This document shows, piece by piece, positions 56,665 to 64,000 of a stretch of 64,000 nucleotides of DNA. The stretch lies in the NCBI GenBank assembly GCA_964583095.1, contig CAZOVB010000013.1, positions 1-64,000 of the forward strand, given 5' to 3'. The DNA is from CAZOVB01 sp964583095. GTDB taxonomy: Bacteria; Planctomycetota; Phycisphaerae; SM23-33. Position 1 is the stretch's first letter; every line of letters begins with the position of its first letter. Made by a program: the position numbers and the translations under genes. Under the pieces are notes generated by a model. That model had not been told where the DNA came from and searched no databases. It saw nothing but the letters and a program-made list of their open reading frames with translations.

Positions 56665-58965
56665 ATGGCTCTGGGCTTTTTCCGTCGCCATCAGAAGATG
56701 GTGATCATCGTGATGGTCTTACTGATGGGGTCGTTCCTGATCGGCCCGACCGCCATGAACTGGGTGATCGGCTCGGGAGGACCCGGGGAATTGGATCGCG
56801 GCACGATCTCCAACCCGGCCAAGGTCGCCCTGACCACCGATGACACCGCCAACGCCCGCGGCGACCTGGACATCTTCAAGGCGGTCCTGGATGTTGCCAG
56901 GCGCGGCAGCAGAAATAATATGTACCTCAGCAATTACGTCAGCACGTGGCAAGCGCTGATCGCGCTGAACGAGCAAGGCGACGGGGATAAGACACAGCCG
57001 GCCTACATGCTCCTGGTGGCCGAAGCCCAGGCGCGAGGCCTGGAGGTATCCGATCCGGAAGTACAGAGCGTGCTGGAAGGCCTCAACGTGACCGGCCAGG
57101 GGCTCGATACCGTCCTGACGGCCATCATTTCCTTTGTCCCCGGCGGCACGTCGGGAGAGAGAGTGATGGACGGGATTCGCCGCGGGCTGCTGGTGGCCAA
57201 ATCCATTCAGTTGGCCGTCCCGATGCACCCGGGCTCTGTGGCCGACGCCAGGGAATACTTCCAGGAAGGCAGGCCCATTTCGCTTGGCGCCCGGTTCGGA
57301 AACAGCCAGATGCCCCTTCCGGGCGAGCGGATTCGCCTGCAGACAGCCCGTCTGGAGGCAGAGAAATATCTTCCCGAGTTTGAAAACCAAACGCCCGAGC
57401 CGGCAGCCCTGGAGGCGTTCTTCCAGCAAAGGCAGAATGTCGAACCAGGCCAGTTTCCCAATACCGACTCCATGGGTTTTGGCTATCGCAGGCCGCGCCG
57501 GATGGAGATCCAGTGGCTCCTGGTGGACCGGGAGGTGATTGAACTGGCCACCATGCCCGAACCCAACGCCATTGCCCGGTGGATTGCCGAAAACGAGGAC
57601 ATCCTCTTCAAGGAGGTCCCCGTCGAAGCTCCAGAGCAGCAGGGCGATGCCCAGGAAGAATCCACCCAGGAAAATCAGGATCAGCCTGAACAGGCCGACG
57701 AGGAAGAGCCCAAGACCGTCCGGAAGGAAATGGAGCAGTCCGAGAAGGAACAGCGGGCGATCCAGGCCCTTGGGCCCGATCTGGTCAAGGCACGTCTCGG
57801 GGCGGTGGTGACCGGGCTTCAGGCGGCGCTGATCGACACCGAGCCCGATCCGGAAAACCGCTACCCGGAATTGCTGGAGAAGCTGACCTCCCCGGCCGGG
57901 AGTATCCTCGATCAGAAGCTGAACCTGAGCATCTACAAGGTCCCGCTCAAGACCGCCCTGGACGATATCCAGAAAGAGATAGGGGTCCAGATTGTTTTTC
58001 CCGTCGGTAAGTACGCCAATGTTACGATAGACGGAGACGTTCTGGTTTCGGCCTCCAAGGCCAATGGCGGAACCCTGGGCGAAACGCTGAAACAGTTGGG
58101 AGAGTCGCTTCAGGTCCCCCTGGGGCCCGAGGCGTGGCACACCTTCCGCCTCGTACCCGGGGCGATCTTCCCCAAGACCGACCTGGTGAACATGCTGCCG
58201 GTCCGCTACGGCACGACGGGACTGGCCACGGTGCGAGAACTCCAGTCCCACCCGATTCTCCTGCAGGCCCAGAGCAACCGGCAAAGTATTCTGGGCTCTT
58301 TGCCCCGGGAGGAAGAAGCTCTCGAGCGACGTCTGGAACTCGAAGGGCGCGTCATGGACCTGGGCCCCACAGGCCAAGCCGATCGGCTGCTCTGGCGCCT
58401 GGCCAAGTACGTTCCTTCCACGGCTCCGGATCAGCTTACCGAGGAGCTCAGGCCCCGAGTCATTGAGGACTGGCGCCTGGCGCAGGCTTACCAACTGGCC
58501 CTGGAGAAAGCCAAAGCCGCGGTCAGCGATGTCGAGTCCATGCGAAGCTTTGCCCAGGAGAACGACCTGGAGATAACCCACACGCCTCTTATGACCATGG
58601 CCCAGGCACACGATGAGTTCTTCCCCCAACTCGTCGGGCCTGAAACAGCGTCCGAGATCGATATCGATCACCCGCAGTTCACCCAATTATGGGAGGAATG
58701 GATCGACCTGGCCCCGGAGAACCCGACGCTTTCCTATCCCCCGGCCGGGGAAGAGGTCAAGGTTGTCCCCGTGCCGGCGGGACTCGAAGTCCTTCTGGTC
58801 CGGAGGCTGGACTACGAGCCGGCGGTGGATTCCCAGTTCCGCAGGTTCCTTCCCCAGATCCTCAATGCGCGGTACTCCCAAGAGGTATCCTCAAGGGCGC
58901 TGCGTTCCTGGCTGACCTACGAGAATATCGCCCAGCGGACCCAGTACGACCCGGAAGGATCCTGA
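56665..58965 (+). CDS. PpiD/SurA-like single-span membrane protein
   Basis: 766 residues; TAGGAG precedes the ATG. An N-terminal membrane anchor (QKMVIIVMVLLMGSFLIGPT) and the following helical region with LEVSDPEVQSVLEGLNVTGQ resemble PpiD/SurA-type periplasmic chaperones with C-terminal paralogues of the same layout, e.g. the late LRPRVIEDWRLAQAYQLALE block. No parvulin PPIase core is evident. Residues ~330-360 are a Glu/Gln-rich linker (QEESTQENQDQPEQADEEEP). Residues ~410-480 (LNLSIYKVPLKTALDDIQKE, VQIVFPVGKYANVTID) look like an STN/secretin-N module. A periplasmic folding or scaffold role is likely. Confidence 0.65.
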   Translation: MALGFFRRHQKMVIIVMVLLMGSFLIGPTAMNWVIGSGGPGELDRGTISNPAKVALTTDDTANARGDLDIFKAVLDVARRGSRNNMYLSNYVSTWQALIALNEQGDGDKTQPAYMLLVAEAQARGLEVSDPEVQSVLEGLNVTGQGLDTVLTAIISFVPGGTSGERVMDGIRRGLLVAKSIQLAVPMHPGSVADAREYFQEGRPISLGARFGNSQMPLPGERIRLQTARLEAEKYLPEFENQTPEPAALEAFFQQRQNVEPGQFPNTDSMGFGYRRPRRMEIQWLLVDREVIELATMPEPNAIARWIAENEDILFKEVPVEAPEQQGDAQEESTQENQDQPEQADEEEPKTVRKEMEQSEKEQRAIQALGPDLVKARLGAVVTGLQAALIDTEPDPENRYPELLEKLTSPAGSILDQKLNLSIYKVPLKTALDDIQKEIGVQIVFPVGKYANVTIDGDVLVSASKANGGTLGETLKQLGESLQVPLGPEAWHTFRLVPGAIFPKTDLVNMLPVRYGTTGLATVRELQSHPILLQAQSNRQSILGSLPREEEALERRLELEGRVMDLGPTGQADRLLWRLAKYVPSTAPDQLTEELRPRVIEDWRLAQAYQLALEKAKAAVSDVESMRSFAQENDLEITHTPLMTMAQAHDEFFPQLVGPETASEIDIDHPQFTQLWEEWIDLAPENPTLSYPPAGEEVKVVPVPAGLEVLLVRRLDYEPAVDSQFRRFLPQILNARYSQEVSSRALRSWLTYENIAQRTQYDPEGS

Positions 58966-58966
58966 G

Positions 58967-59794
58967 TCAATCGGCCAGACCTGCCGGGTCGACCTCTAAA
59001 TGCGCCCCTGCCGGTGAGCGAGCCGCCGGCAGATTCACCTGCGCCTCGGCCCGGCGGGCTTCTTCTCCCGGAGTCCAGCACAGGGCGCCCAGTTCATTGC
59101 AGCCGGTCTTTTCGTAGATCAACAGGCGCCGCGTGGCCTCGCGTATGAGCACGGGGCTTTGCGTGAGCTTCGGGGTAAGCAGGGCGCTGATGCCCATGAA
59201 CGGACCGGTCCCCATGGGGCTCCAGGCCGTTCGAATCGCACGGAAATACGTGTCCGGCCGCAAAGCCCCACGGGCATCGGTAAAGGCCATTGCATAGGAG
59301 CCCGGATGGCCCAGTACGGTGGCTTCGCAGACCGGATAGCCCGGATCCAGCAGCAGCACCGGCTGTGTCCAATGGATGAAGTCTTTCGAAGAGGCCGTCC
59401 AGACACCTTCCAACTCGTCGCTGCCCGAGGCCAGGGTCCAGATCAGGCGGTGTAGTTGCTTCTCCCAGTCCCAGTAGGCATCGGGCCGCAGCGGCCGATG
59501 CAAAGGCCCGGGCAGGGAGATATCGAGCTTCTCCGGCGGGGTCCAGGTTCGCAGATCTTCCGATCGGCTGGCGTAGATCCCCGGCCGTCCCTGCTGGGGG
59601 GCCATCATCAGCCAAAGCGAACCATCGGGGGTTGCATACATCCTGGGGCCCCGGTCCTCATACGGGTTCTGCCATGGCCAGTCGGGGCCCGGCAGGACCT
59701 CCAGGGGCGTGAACGTCCCGGCAGGGCCCAGGGCGAAGAACTCCAGGTTGGACTTGTCGTGTTCGGTGATGCAGGACAGGACAAACATGTTCAC
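58967..59794 (-). CDS. GH43/GH32-like five-bladed propeller protein
   Basis: 275 residues without a signal peptide. WQNPYEDRGPRMYATPDGSL, GIYASRSEDLRTWTPPEKLD, RPDAYWDWEKQLHRLIWTL and PVCEATVLGHPGSYAMAFTD follow the blade pattern of GH43/GH32/GH117-type glycosidases; Glu157 in VCEATV could be the acid. The expected N-terminal Asp-rich blade start is not obvious, and the tail (EARRAEAQVNLPAARSPAGA) may be disordered. It is shorter than usual and may lack activity or act on a small sugar. It converges with the PpiD-like gene and is divergent from the lipoprotein. Confidence 0.6.
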   Translation of the reverse strand: MNMFVLSCITEHDKSNLEFFALGPAGTFTPLEVLPGPDWPWQNPYEDRGPRMYATPDGSLWLMMAPQQGRPGIYASRSEDLRTWTPPEKLDISLPGPLHRPLRPDAYWDWEKQLHRLIWTLASGSDELEGVWTASSKDFIHWTQPVLLLDPGYPVCEATVLGHPGSYAMAFTDARGALRPDTYFRAIRTAWSPMGTGPFMGISALLTPKLTQSPVLIREATRRLLIYEKTGCNELGALCWTPGEEARRAEAQVNLPAARSPAGAHLEVDPAGLAD

Positions 59795-59915
59795 TCCGTC
59801 GGCGCTGCGAGAGGGGGGAAACTCCTGCCTGAGTCATCGGGTGACCTTGGCGGCATTGCAACGGCAGGGGGCGTATGATACTCTCGCGCCTGTCCGGGGC
59901 GAAGGGAGTTTTACG

Positions 59916-60812
59916 ATGCGAAAGATCTCTTGGGTTGTATTGGTGGCGGCAGGGCTGGTCTGGGCGGGCTGCTCCGAGCAGTCTTCCACGTCTGCCGGCG
60001 GTCTCTGGTCGTTCAATGGGTCCAACTGGGAGGCCTCGAAGGCTTCCCTTCAGGGGCAATGGCCTGAAACGCTGGCCCGTAACGAAACGAGCTTGAGTGA
60101 CGGGGGCCTGCTTCCGCGCATCGAAGTCAACCTGCGTGTGGTGGCTGCGCCGCTGGAAGAGAAACTTCCCCTCACGCCAAACGGGATTCTCACCCGGGGC
60201 GACGCGGAGCGATGGCTCCGGCGATGCGGGCCCGACAGCATCCGGCATGAGGCGCAGGTAACCCTGCGGACCGGGGCCGCCGTCACGGCAAAGTCCCTCC
60301 AGGAGACGCGCCTGGTCACTGCCTATGACCTCAGCCAGGACCCTCAGGGCCAGGTACGCCCGCGCCCGCAGGAATCGGTGCTGCTGGTGGGCCTTACGTC
60401 GGATCTGGCCGCCCAGGTAACCGACGACGGGGACGTGAGAATCACCGGGATGAAGACCACCGTCTCGCGTCTGCTGGATCCTGCCGCCCGCAAGGGCAAG
60501 ATCCTCCTTCCCGATGACCGTCAGGAAGAACTTATCTGGCACGAGCCGATCATGCTGCTGGCCGAGGGACAGTTCGGCGCAGCCCAGTCGGCGACGCTGG
60601 GGCCCGATCGTGTGGCCATGGTTCCCTTGAGCTACCGATTGCTGCCCTGTCCCCCGTCGCCTCTTCGGCTGATGGTGCTTCCGGGCAGCGTGCAAAGCCC
60701 GCACGTGGTGGAGGGCACGGGCAGGCAGGAGCAGCCTCCCGCGCGGGTTCGTATGGTCCTGCTCATCGAGGCCCGTACGCTGTCCTCGGATGTGATAAGT
60801 CCCGAGGAATAA
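59916..60812 (+). CDS. Uncharacterised lipoprotein
   Basis: 298 residues; GAAGGGAG precedes the ATG. MRKISWVVLVAAGLVWAG then Cys19 is a lipobox. The mature protein contains LLPRIEVNLRVVAAPLEEKL, LRRCGPDSIRHEAQVTL and DVRITGMKTTVSRLLDPAAR, giving a beta-rich appearance but no recognised family. The tail RVRMVLLIEARTLSSDVI may form a final strand. It precedes the iron-sulfur operon by ~185 bp, in which a -10-like TATACT is seen at 60902. Confidence 0.6.
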   Translation: MRKISWVVLVAAGLVWAGCSEQSSTSAGGLWSFNGSNWEASKASLQGQWPETLARNETSLSDGGLLPRIEVNLRVVAAPLEEKLPLTPNGILTRGDAERWLRRCGPDSIRHEAQVTLRTGAAVTAKSLQETRLVTAYDLSQDPQGQVRPRPQESVLLVGLTSDLAAQVTDDGDVRITGMKTTVSRLLDPAARKGKILLPDDRQEELIWHEPIMLLAEGQFGAAQSATLGPDRVAMVPLSYRLLPCPPSPLRLMVLPGSVQSPHVVEGTGRQEQPPARVRMVLLIEARTLSSDVISPEE

Positions 60813-60996
60813 AGCTTCCATCAATGTTCACGAGGCGGGGTTTTCCGTTTCAGAAACAGGCGCATGATGGAAAAGCCAACACTTTTCGCCGGTCAAAAGG
60901 TTATACTTGCCATGCCGTTGGCCCGAGGCCGACGTCCGCGACAGATCGAGAAATGCGGTAGGGAAGCTCCTGCCGCCCAGACAGAAAGCAACCCGT

Positions 60997-61344
60997 ATGC
61001 CCCAGCGACACAGAATTCTTTACTGCCGCTGTCGCCATGACTATGCCCTGCCCGACCAGACGCGAGATGCCGTCTTGGAGGGGCTCTGCAACAGCCAGGC
61101 CGATTTCGAAGCGGTAGATGACCTGTGCGCCCTGGCCGCTCGAAAGGACCCGATGCTGGCCGAGCTGGCCGAGGAAGAAGATCTCCGCATCGCCGCCTGT
61201 CATCCCCGGGCGGTTCGACTTCTCTTTGAGGCCGGCCAGGCCAACATGGATCCCGACCGCGTAACCTTCGCCGACATGCGCGAATCTGCCCCCGAGCAGA
61301 TCCTCCAGCAGTTGACCGGGGAAAAGGGAGGAGCCTACGCATGA
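60997..61344 (+). CDS. Small HdrA/Fe-S-operon companion protein
   Basis: 115 residues. MPQRHRILYCRCRHDYALPD contains a CxC motif near residues 10-12; ADFEAVDDLCALAARKDPML and LRIAACHPRAVRLLFEAG follow. The IAACHPRA motif resembles the IxxCSPR sequence of HdrA-like heterodisulfide reductase components, suggesting an electron-transfer or cluster-bearing partner. Its stop overlaps the ferredoxin gene start (ATGA). It opens the operon that continues to the window end. Confidence 0.6.
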   Translation: MPQRHRILYCRCRHDYALPDQTRDAVLEGLCNSQADFEAVDDLCALAARKDPMLAELAEEEDLRIAACHPRAVRLLFEAGQANMDPDRVTFADMRESAPEQILQQLTGEKGGAYA

Positions 61345-62102
61345 GTGTTGCCGCATTGAAAGTCGTCATCTTCGAAGGAGAAGGCGCCGCGCCGCTGGAT
61401 CCCGAAATGCGCCTCAAGCTGGCTCAGCGATGCCTGGAGGAAGGGTTCCGCCTCAGCCGCGCTACGTGTCTTTGTCAAATCCGGGCAGGCAAGGGGGAAA
61501 AGCTGCTCCTGCTGGCTCGTTTCGGCGAGCAGATGAAGCAGAATCTCCACCAGATCACCTCCGACCGACTCAGTGCCCAGGACATCACAGGCCAGGATCT
61601 GGAGACGGTAATGAGCCATGTTTACAGCGCCCGGGGCCCAATGAGCCCGGCCGGGGCAGATCGATGGGTCCCCTGGTTCCCGGTAATCGATGCGGAGAAA
61701 TGTACCCACTGCGGCAAATGCCTGAGTTTCTGCCTCTTTGGCGTGTTCAAGCGAAGCCCCGAGGGCAAGATCCGCGTGGCCCAGCCCGGCAAGTGCAAAA
61801 CCAACTGTCCCGCGTGCGGTCGGGTCTGCCCGGCCGGGGCGATCGTCTTCCCCAAATACGCCCAGGCTCCCATCAACGGGGGCTATTGCGAGACGCCGGC
61901 CCAGCCGGTCCAGGTGGACCTCGAAGCCCTGGCCGGACAGGATGTCTACGCCGCGCTTCGCAAGCGTTCGGCTGGAAAAGGCGCTCCGGATCGCTCGGCG
62001 GCTTGCGATTGTCTCACTCGTCTCAGCGAGCAACTGGACATCCCTGCCGAGGTCCTCGAGGGACTCGGCGGCTCGGGGCCTGGAAAGGCCCGGGACGCAT
62101 GA
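61341..62102 (+). CDS. 4Fe-4S ferredoxin-type protein with N-terminal unknown domain
   Basis: 253 residues. Residues ~1-105 hold an unrecognised domain containing EEGFRLSRATCLCQIR and QMKQNLHQITSDRLS. The ferredoxin part has IDAEKCTHCGKCLSFCLFGV (residues ~119-138) and CKTNCPACGRVCPAGAIVFP (~153-172), eight cysteines for two [4Fe-4S] clusters. The tail resembles CDCLTRLSEQLDIPAEVLEG. It is translationally coupled on both sides, so it should act in complex with, or feed electrons to, the radical SAM enzyme. Confidence 0.8.
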   Translation: MSVAALKVVIFEGEGAAPLDPEMRLKLAQRCLEEGFRLSRATCLCQIRAGKGEKLLLLARFGEQMKQNLHQITSDRLSAQDITGQDLETVMSHVYSARGPMSPAGADRWVPWFPVIDAEKCTHCGKCLSFCLFGVFKRSPEGKIRVAQPGKCKTNCPACGRVCPAGAIVFPKYAQAPINGGYCETPAQPVQVDLEALAGQDVYAALRKRSAGKGAPDRSAACDCLTRLSEQLDIPAEVLEGLGGSGPGKARDA

Positions 62103-63646
62103 GATCCTCCGACCCCAGTCCGGCGGTTGTACTGGTCGCCGACCGAACGCTCAGTGGCAACTACAAGGTGCTCTTCGAGGGTATCTTCGCCACGATGCAG
62201 ACTTCCTCCACGCCGGCGTGGCTGATGAAGTCCCTCTTGAGCCGCAAGGTTCCCGTCGATGCGTCCGGAAGGGCGAAGCTGGCGCCGCTTGGGCTGCGAC
62301 GGGTAGAGGCCGCCCTTGCCGACGCGGGTGTCTGTACCCCCGAGCAGATCGCCGTGGCCAGCCCGGAATCGGTCGGGCGCGTGATCGGACCGCAGACCCG
62401 CCTTGTTTGCGTGTCCAGCAGCGACCCCCTCGGGGAGGGGATGAGCAACACCACCACCGCGGTCTTCTGTGGGGGCGAACTCTACACCCGCAGATGGACG
62501 CGAAAGCTCATGCGCACGCTCGAAGCGGGCAAGGAGCAATACGGGTACAAGGTGCTCTTCGGGGGGGCCGGGGCCTGGCAACTGACCCGCAATGAAGAGG
62601 CACGCAGGCAACTGGGCATCGATACCGTTTTTGAAGGCTATTTCGAAGACCAGGGACCGGACCTGGTTGCACGGCTGCTCCGGGGCGAGAACCCGCCAGA
62701 GGTCGTGACCGAAACCCGTCATTGCCTGGAGAAGATCTCTCCGATCCGCGGCGGGTCCATCATGGGAGCCGTGGAACTCAGCAGGGGCTGCGGCAAGGGA
62801 TGCAGATTCTGCGCAATGGGCCGCATGGGCATGGCCCATCTGGGCGTCGACGCGATCTGCAGCGATATAGAGACGAACCTCTCTGCCGGGATGGCCAACG
62901 TGGTTTCGACCAGTGAAGACTTCTTCCGGTACGGCGCAAAGGGCATGAACGTCAACTTCGAGGCGATCTGTGAGCTTCTCGGGGCGATTCGTCGCATGGA
63001 ATCTTTGGGCTTCATGCAGGTGGACCATGCGAATATCTCGTCGGTCCTGCAGCTGAGCCGTTCGCAGCTTGTCGAGATCCGTCGGCTGATGACCTGGGGC
63101 CGGCGATCCGATGCCCTCTGGGTGAACCTCGGGGCCGAAAGCGCCAACGGAGAACTCGTCGCCCGGACAGGCCCGGCCAAGATTCTGCCCTTTTCGGCCG
63201 AGGACTGGGAGACGATGATCCTCGACGCGGTGCATCGCCTCAATGAGTCGGGCTTCTATCCGGTGGTATCCCTGGTTCTCGGGCTCCCCGGCGAGACGCC
63301 GTCCGACGTGGCCCGGACCTCCGGTCTTGTGGACAAACTGACGCAATTTCGATGCGCGGTGTTTCCGGTTTTTCACGAACCGATCCACGGGGGCCGGCGG
63401 TTCCATGTGGGCCTGATGCGACTGGATCAGTTCGAGTTGTTCCAGCAGTGTTATCAGTTGAACTTCTCGCGGATTCCGGAAGTCTTCCGGGACAATCAAC
63501 GAGCCGGCGGTGTACACTGGCTCAAGCGCGGCATCGTGCAGGTCATGGGTCGCGGAGAAGTCCTGCTGTGGCGTCGGAGGTTCCGCAAGTTGCGACGGGC
63601 CCTGGAGAAACAGGCTTCAGCGGTTCCTGCCGCCGCCACGACGTGA
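62099..63646 (+). CDS. Radical SAM protein with N-terminal cobalamin-binding-like region
   Basis: 515 residues, starting within the ferredoxin stop (ATGA). Residues ~1-190 contain VVLVADRTLSGNYKVLFEGI, TRLVCVSSSDPLGEGMSN and KVLFGGAGAWQLTRNEEARR, a Rossmann-like N-terminus as in B12-binding radical SAM enzymes, although no DxHxxG motif is seen. The radical SAM cluster motif is ELSRGCGKGCRFCAMGRMGM (CxxxCxxC). Later blocks VNLGAESANGELVARTG and VSLVLGLPGETPSD are typical of the superfamily. Substrate unknown. Confidence 0.85.
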   Translation: MRSSDPSPAVVLVADRTLSGNYKVLFEGIFATMQTSSTPAWLMKSLLSRKVPVDASGRAKLAPLGLRRVEAALADAGVCTPEQIAVASPESVGRVIGPQTRLVCVSSSDPLGEGMSNTTTAVFCGGELYTRRWTRKLMRTLEAGKEQYGYKVLFGGAGAWQLTRNEEARRQLGIDTVFEGYFEDQGPDLVARLLRGENPPEVVTETRHCLEKISPIRGGSIMGAVELSRGCGKGCRFCAMGRMGMAHLGVDAICSDIETNLSAGMANVVSTSEDFFRYGAKGMNVNFEAICELLGAIRRMESLGFMQVDHANISSVLQLSRSQLVEIRRLMTWGRRSDALWVNLGAESANGELVARTGPAKILPFSAEDWETMILDAVHRLNESGFYPVVSLVLGLPGETPSDVARTSGLVDKLTQFRCAVFPVFHEPIHGGRRFHVGLMRLDQFELFQQCYQLNFSRIPEVFRDNQRAGGVHWLKRGIVQVMGRGEVLLWRRRFRKLRRALEKQASAVPAAATT

Positions 63647-63656
63647 GGTCAGTAAG

Positions 63657-64000
63657 ATGTCCGAATCCTCGAATCGAAAGACCACAGCCGCTTTTGAGAG
63701 CCTGACCGCTCAGGCGGGAATCCCCGCCACGCGCAGCCGGCGGGAAGCCCTGCTTGCCCGGATCCGCCGCCGCGTCCGCGAGGGCAACTACACCCCGCCG
63801 GTTCCGCTGGATCAACTCACCAAGATCGCCCGCCAGTGCTGCACCCAGCAAGGCCTGGATGAATCCCACATGCGGTTCGCCACCGTCCTGGTCAGCAACG
63901 AACTCTGGCGGGATGCCCTGGCAGAGGTCCCCTTCCAAAGACGCCTGCTGCTGATGCCACAGTGCCTTCGCGATGAGCAGCACTGCCCGGCCGAAATCGA
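63657..64000 (+). CDS. DUF116-like protein (3' partial)
   Basis: The visible 114 residues start MSESSNRKTTAAFESLTAQA, with a basic helical region (RSRREALLARIRRRVREGNY), and end in RRLLLMPQCLRDEQHCPAEI, the beginning of the DUF116 cysteine pattern (LLLPxCLR...CPA). The gene runs out of the window. In other genomes DUF116 proteins occur with radical SAM and Fe-S proteins; here the gene starts 11 bp after the radical SAM gene. Confidence in the family is moderate because most of the domain is cut off. Confidence 0.6.
   Translation, partial: MSESSNRKTTAAFESLTAQAGIPATRSRREALLARIRRRVREGNYTPPVPLDQLTKIARQCCTQQGLDESHMRFATVLVSNELWRDALAEVPFQRRLLLMPQCLRDEQHCPAEI

Noticed and set aside
56719..58686. 655-codon open frame on the minus strand
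   Set aside because: It mirrors the PpiD-like gene; the plus-strand protein has a membrane anchor, RBS and family resemblance, and the mirrored frame has none.
1..64000. CRISPR array or prophage
   Set aside because: No regularly spaced short direct repeats and no Cas, capsid, terminase or integrase genes were seen; the S24 repressor stands without phage genes.

Overview
This is GC-rich bacterial chromosomal DNA, most likely from a Planctomycetota bacterium of Phycisphaerae type; that assignment is inference. The supporting evidence is two PEP-CTERM-like secreted proteins, a run of degenerate type IV prepilin-like proteins, two sulfatases next to GH43/GH36-type glycosidases and Gfo/Idh/MocA oxidoreductases, many small lipoproteins, and the flagellar regulators FlhG and FliA. 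No 16S rRNA is present, so the lineage cannot be fixed from this window.

Layout. 0-3.3 kb is an accessory, decayed region: the 3' end of an RHS-repeat protein with a variable tip, a beta-propeller lipoprotein, a repeat-rich spacer, and four unrelated gene fragments joined end to end (four-helix bundle protein, antisense AbiEii-type nucleotidyltransferase, P-loop kinase, methyltransferase). 3.3-9.5 kb holds a Tat-exported sulfatase, a GH43/discoidin protein, an oxidoreductase and CorA. 9.5-14.7 kb has a CPCC zinc protein, a lipoprotein, a gutted flhF, flhG, a structured leader and fliA. 14.6-19.4 kb has a PocR-AraC regulator divergent from an FAD oxidoreductase, trpF, a DUF1294 protein, and an oxidoreductase with a histone-like lysine tail. 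19.6-24.2 kb has three pseudopilin-like genes, a self-cleaving S24 repressor facing two small related proteins, and a PilZ protein. 24.6-29.8 kb has a cold-shock/mutarotase-like fusion, pyrF coupled to a small kinase, and a PEP-CTERM aspartic protease. 29.8-44 kb is mostly housekeeping: a HAD phosphatase, fumC, a large secreted protein, a GH36 alpha-galactosidase, thiC under a TPP riboswitch, a PEP-CTERM metalloprotease, def, rnc, a degenerate amidase and ispG. 44-46 kb has tRNA-Arg(CCG) followed by tandem copies of its own 3' end, a HEPN gene pair and a zinc-ribbon membrane protein. 46-49 kb has two paralogous flagellins. 49-56.6 kb has a XylR-type regulator with a second sulfatase, tandem pterin carbinolamine dehydratases, rsgA, a TauE/SafE permease with a coupled microprotein, and nfo. 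56.6-64 kb has a PpiD-like membrane protein, a GH43-like propeller, a lipoprotein, and a translationally coupled iron-sulfur/radical SAM/DUF116 operon cut by the window end.

How it works together. Sulfatases, glycosidases and oxidoreductases suggest scavenging of sulfated polysaccharides, with local control by AraC-family regulators. The flagellar part (FlhG, FliA, flagellins, one clear sigma-28 promoter, PilZ) indicates motility. The parts most likely to be undescribed are the terminal Fe-S/radical SAM/DUF116 operon, the HEPN pair beside the tRNA-derived repeats, the S24 repressor with its two small proteins, and the cold-shock fusion.
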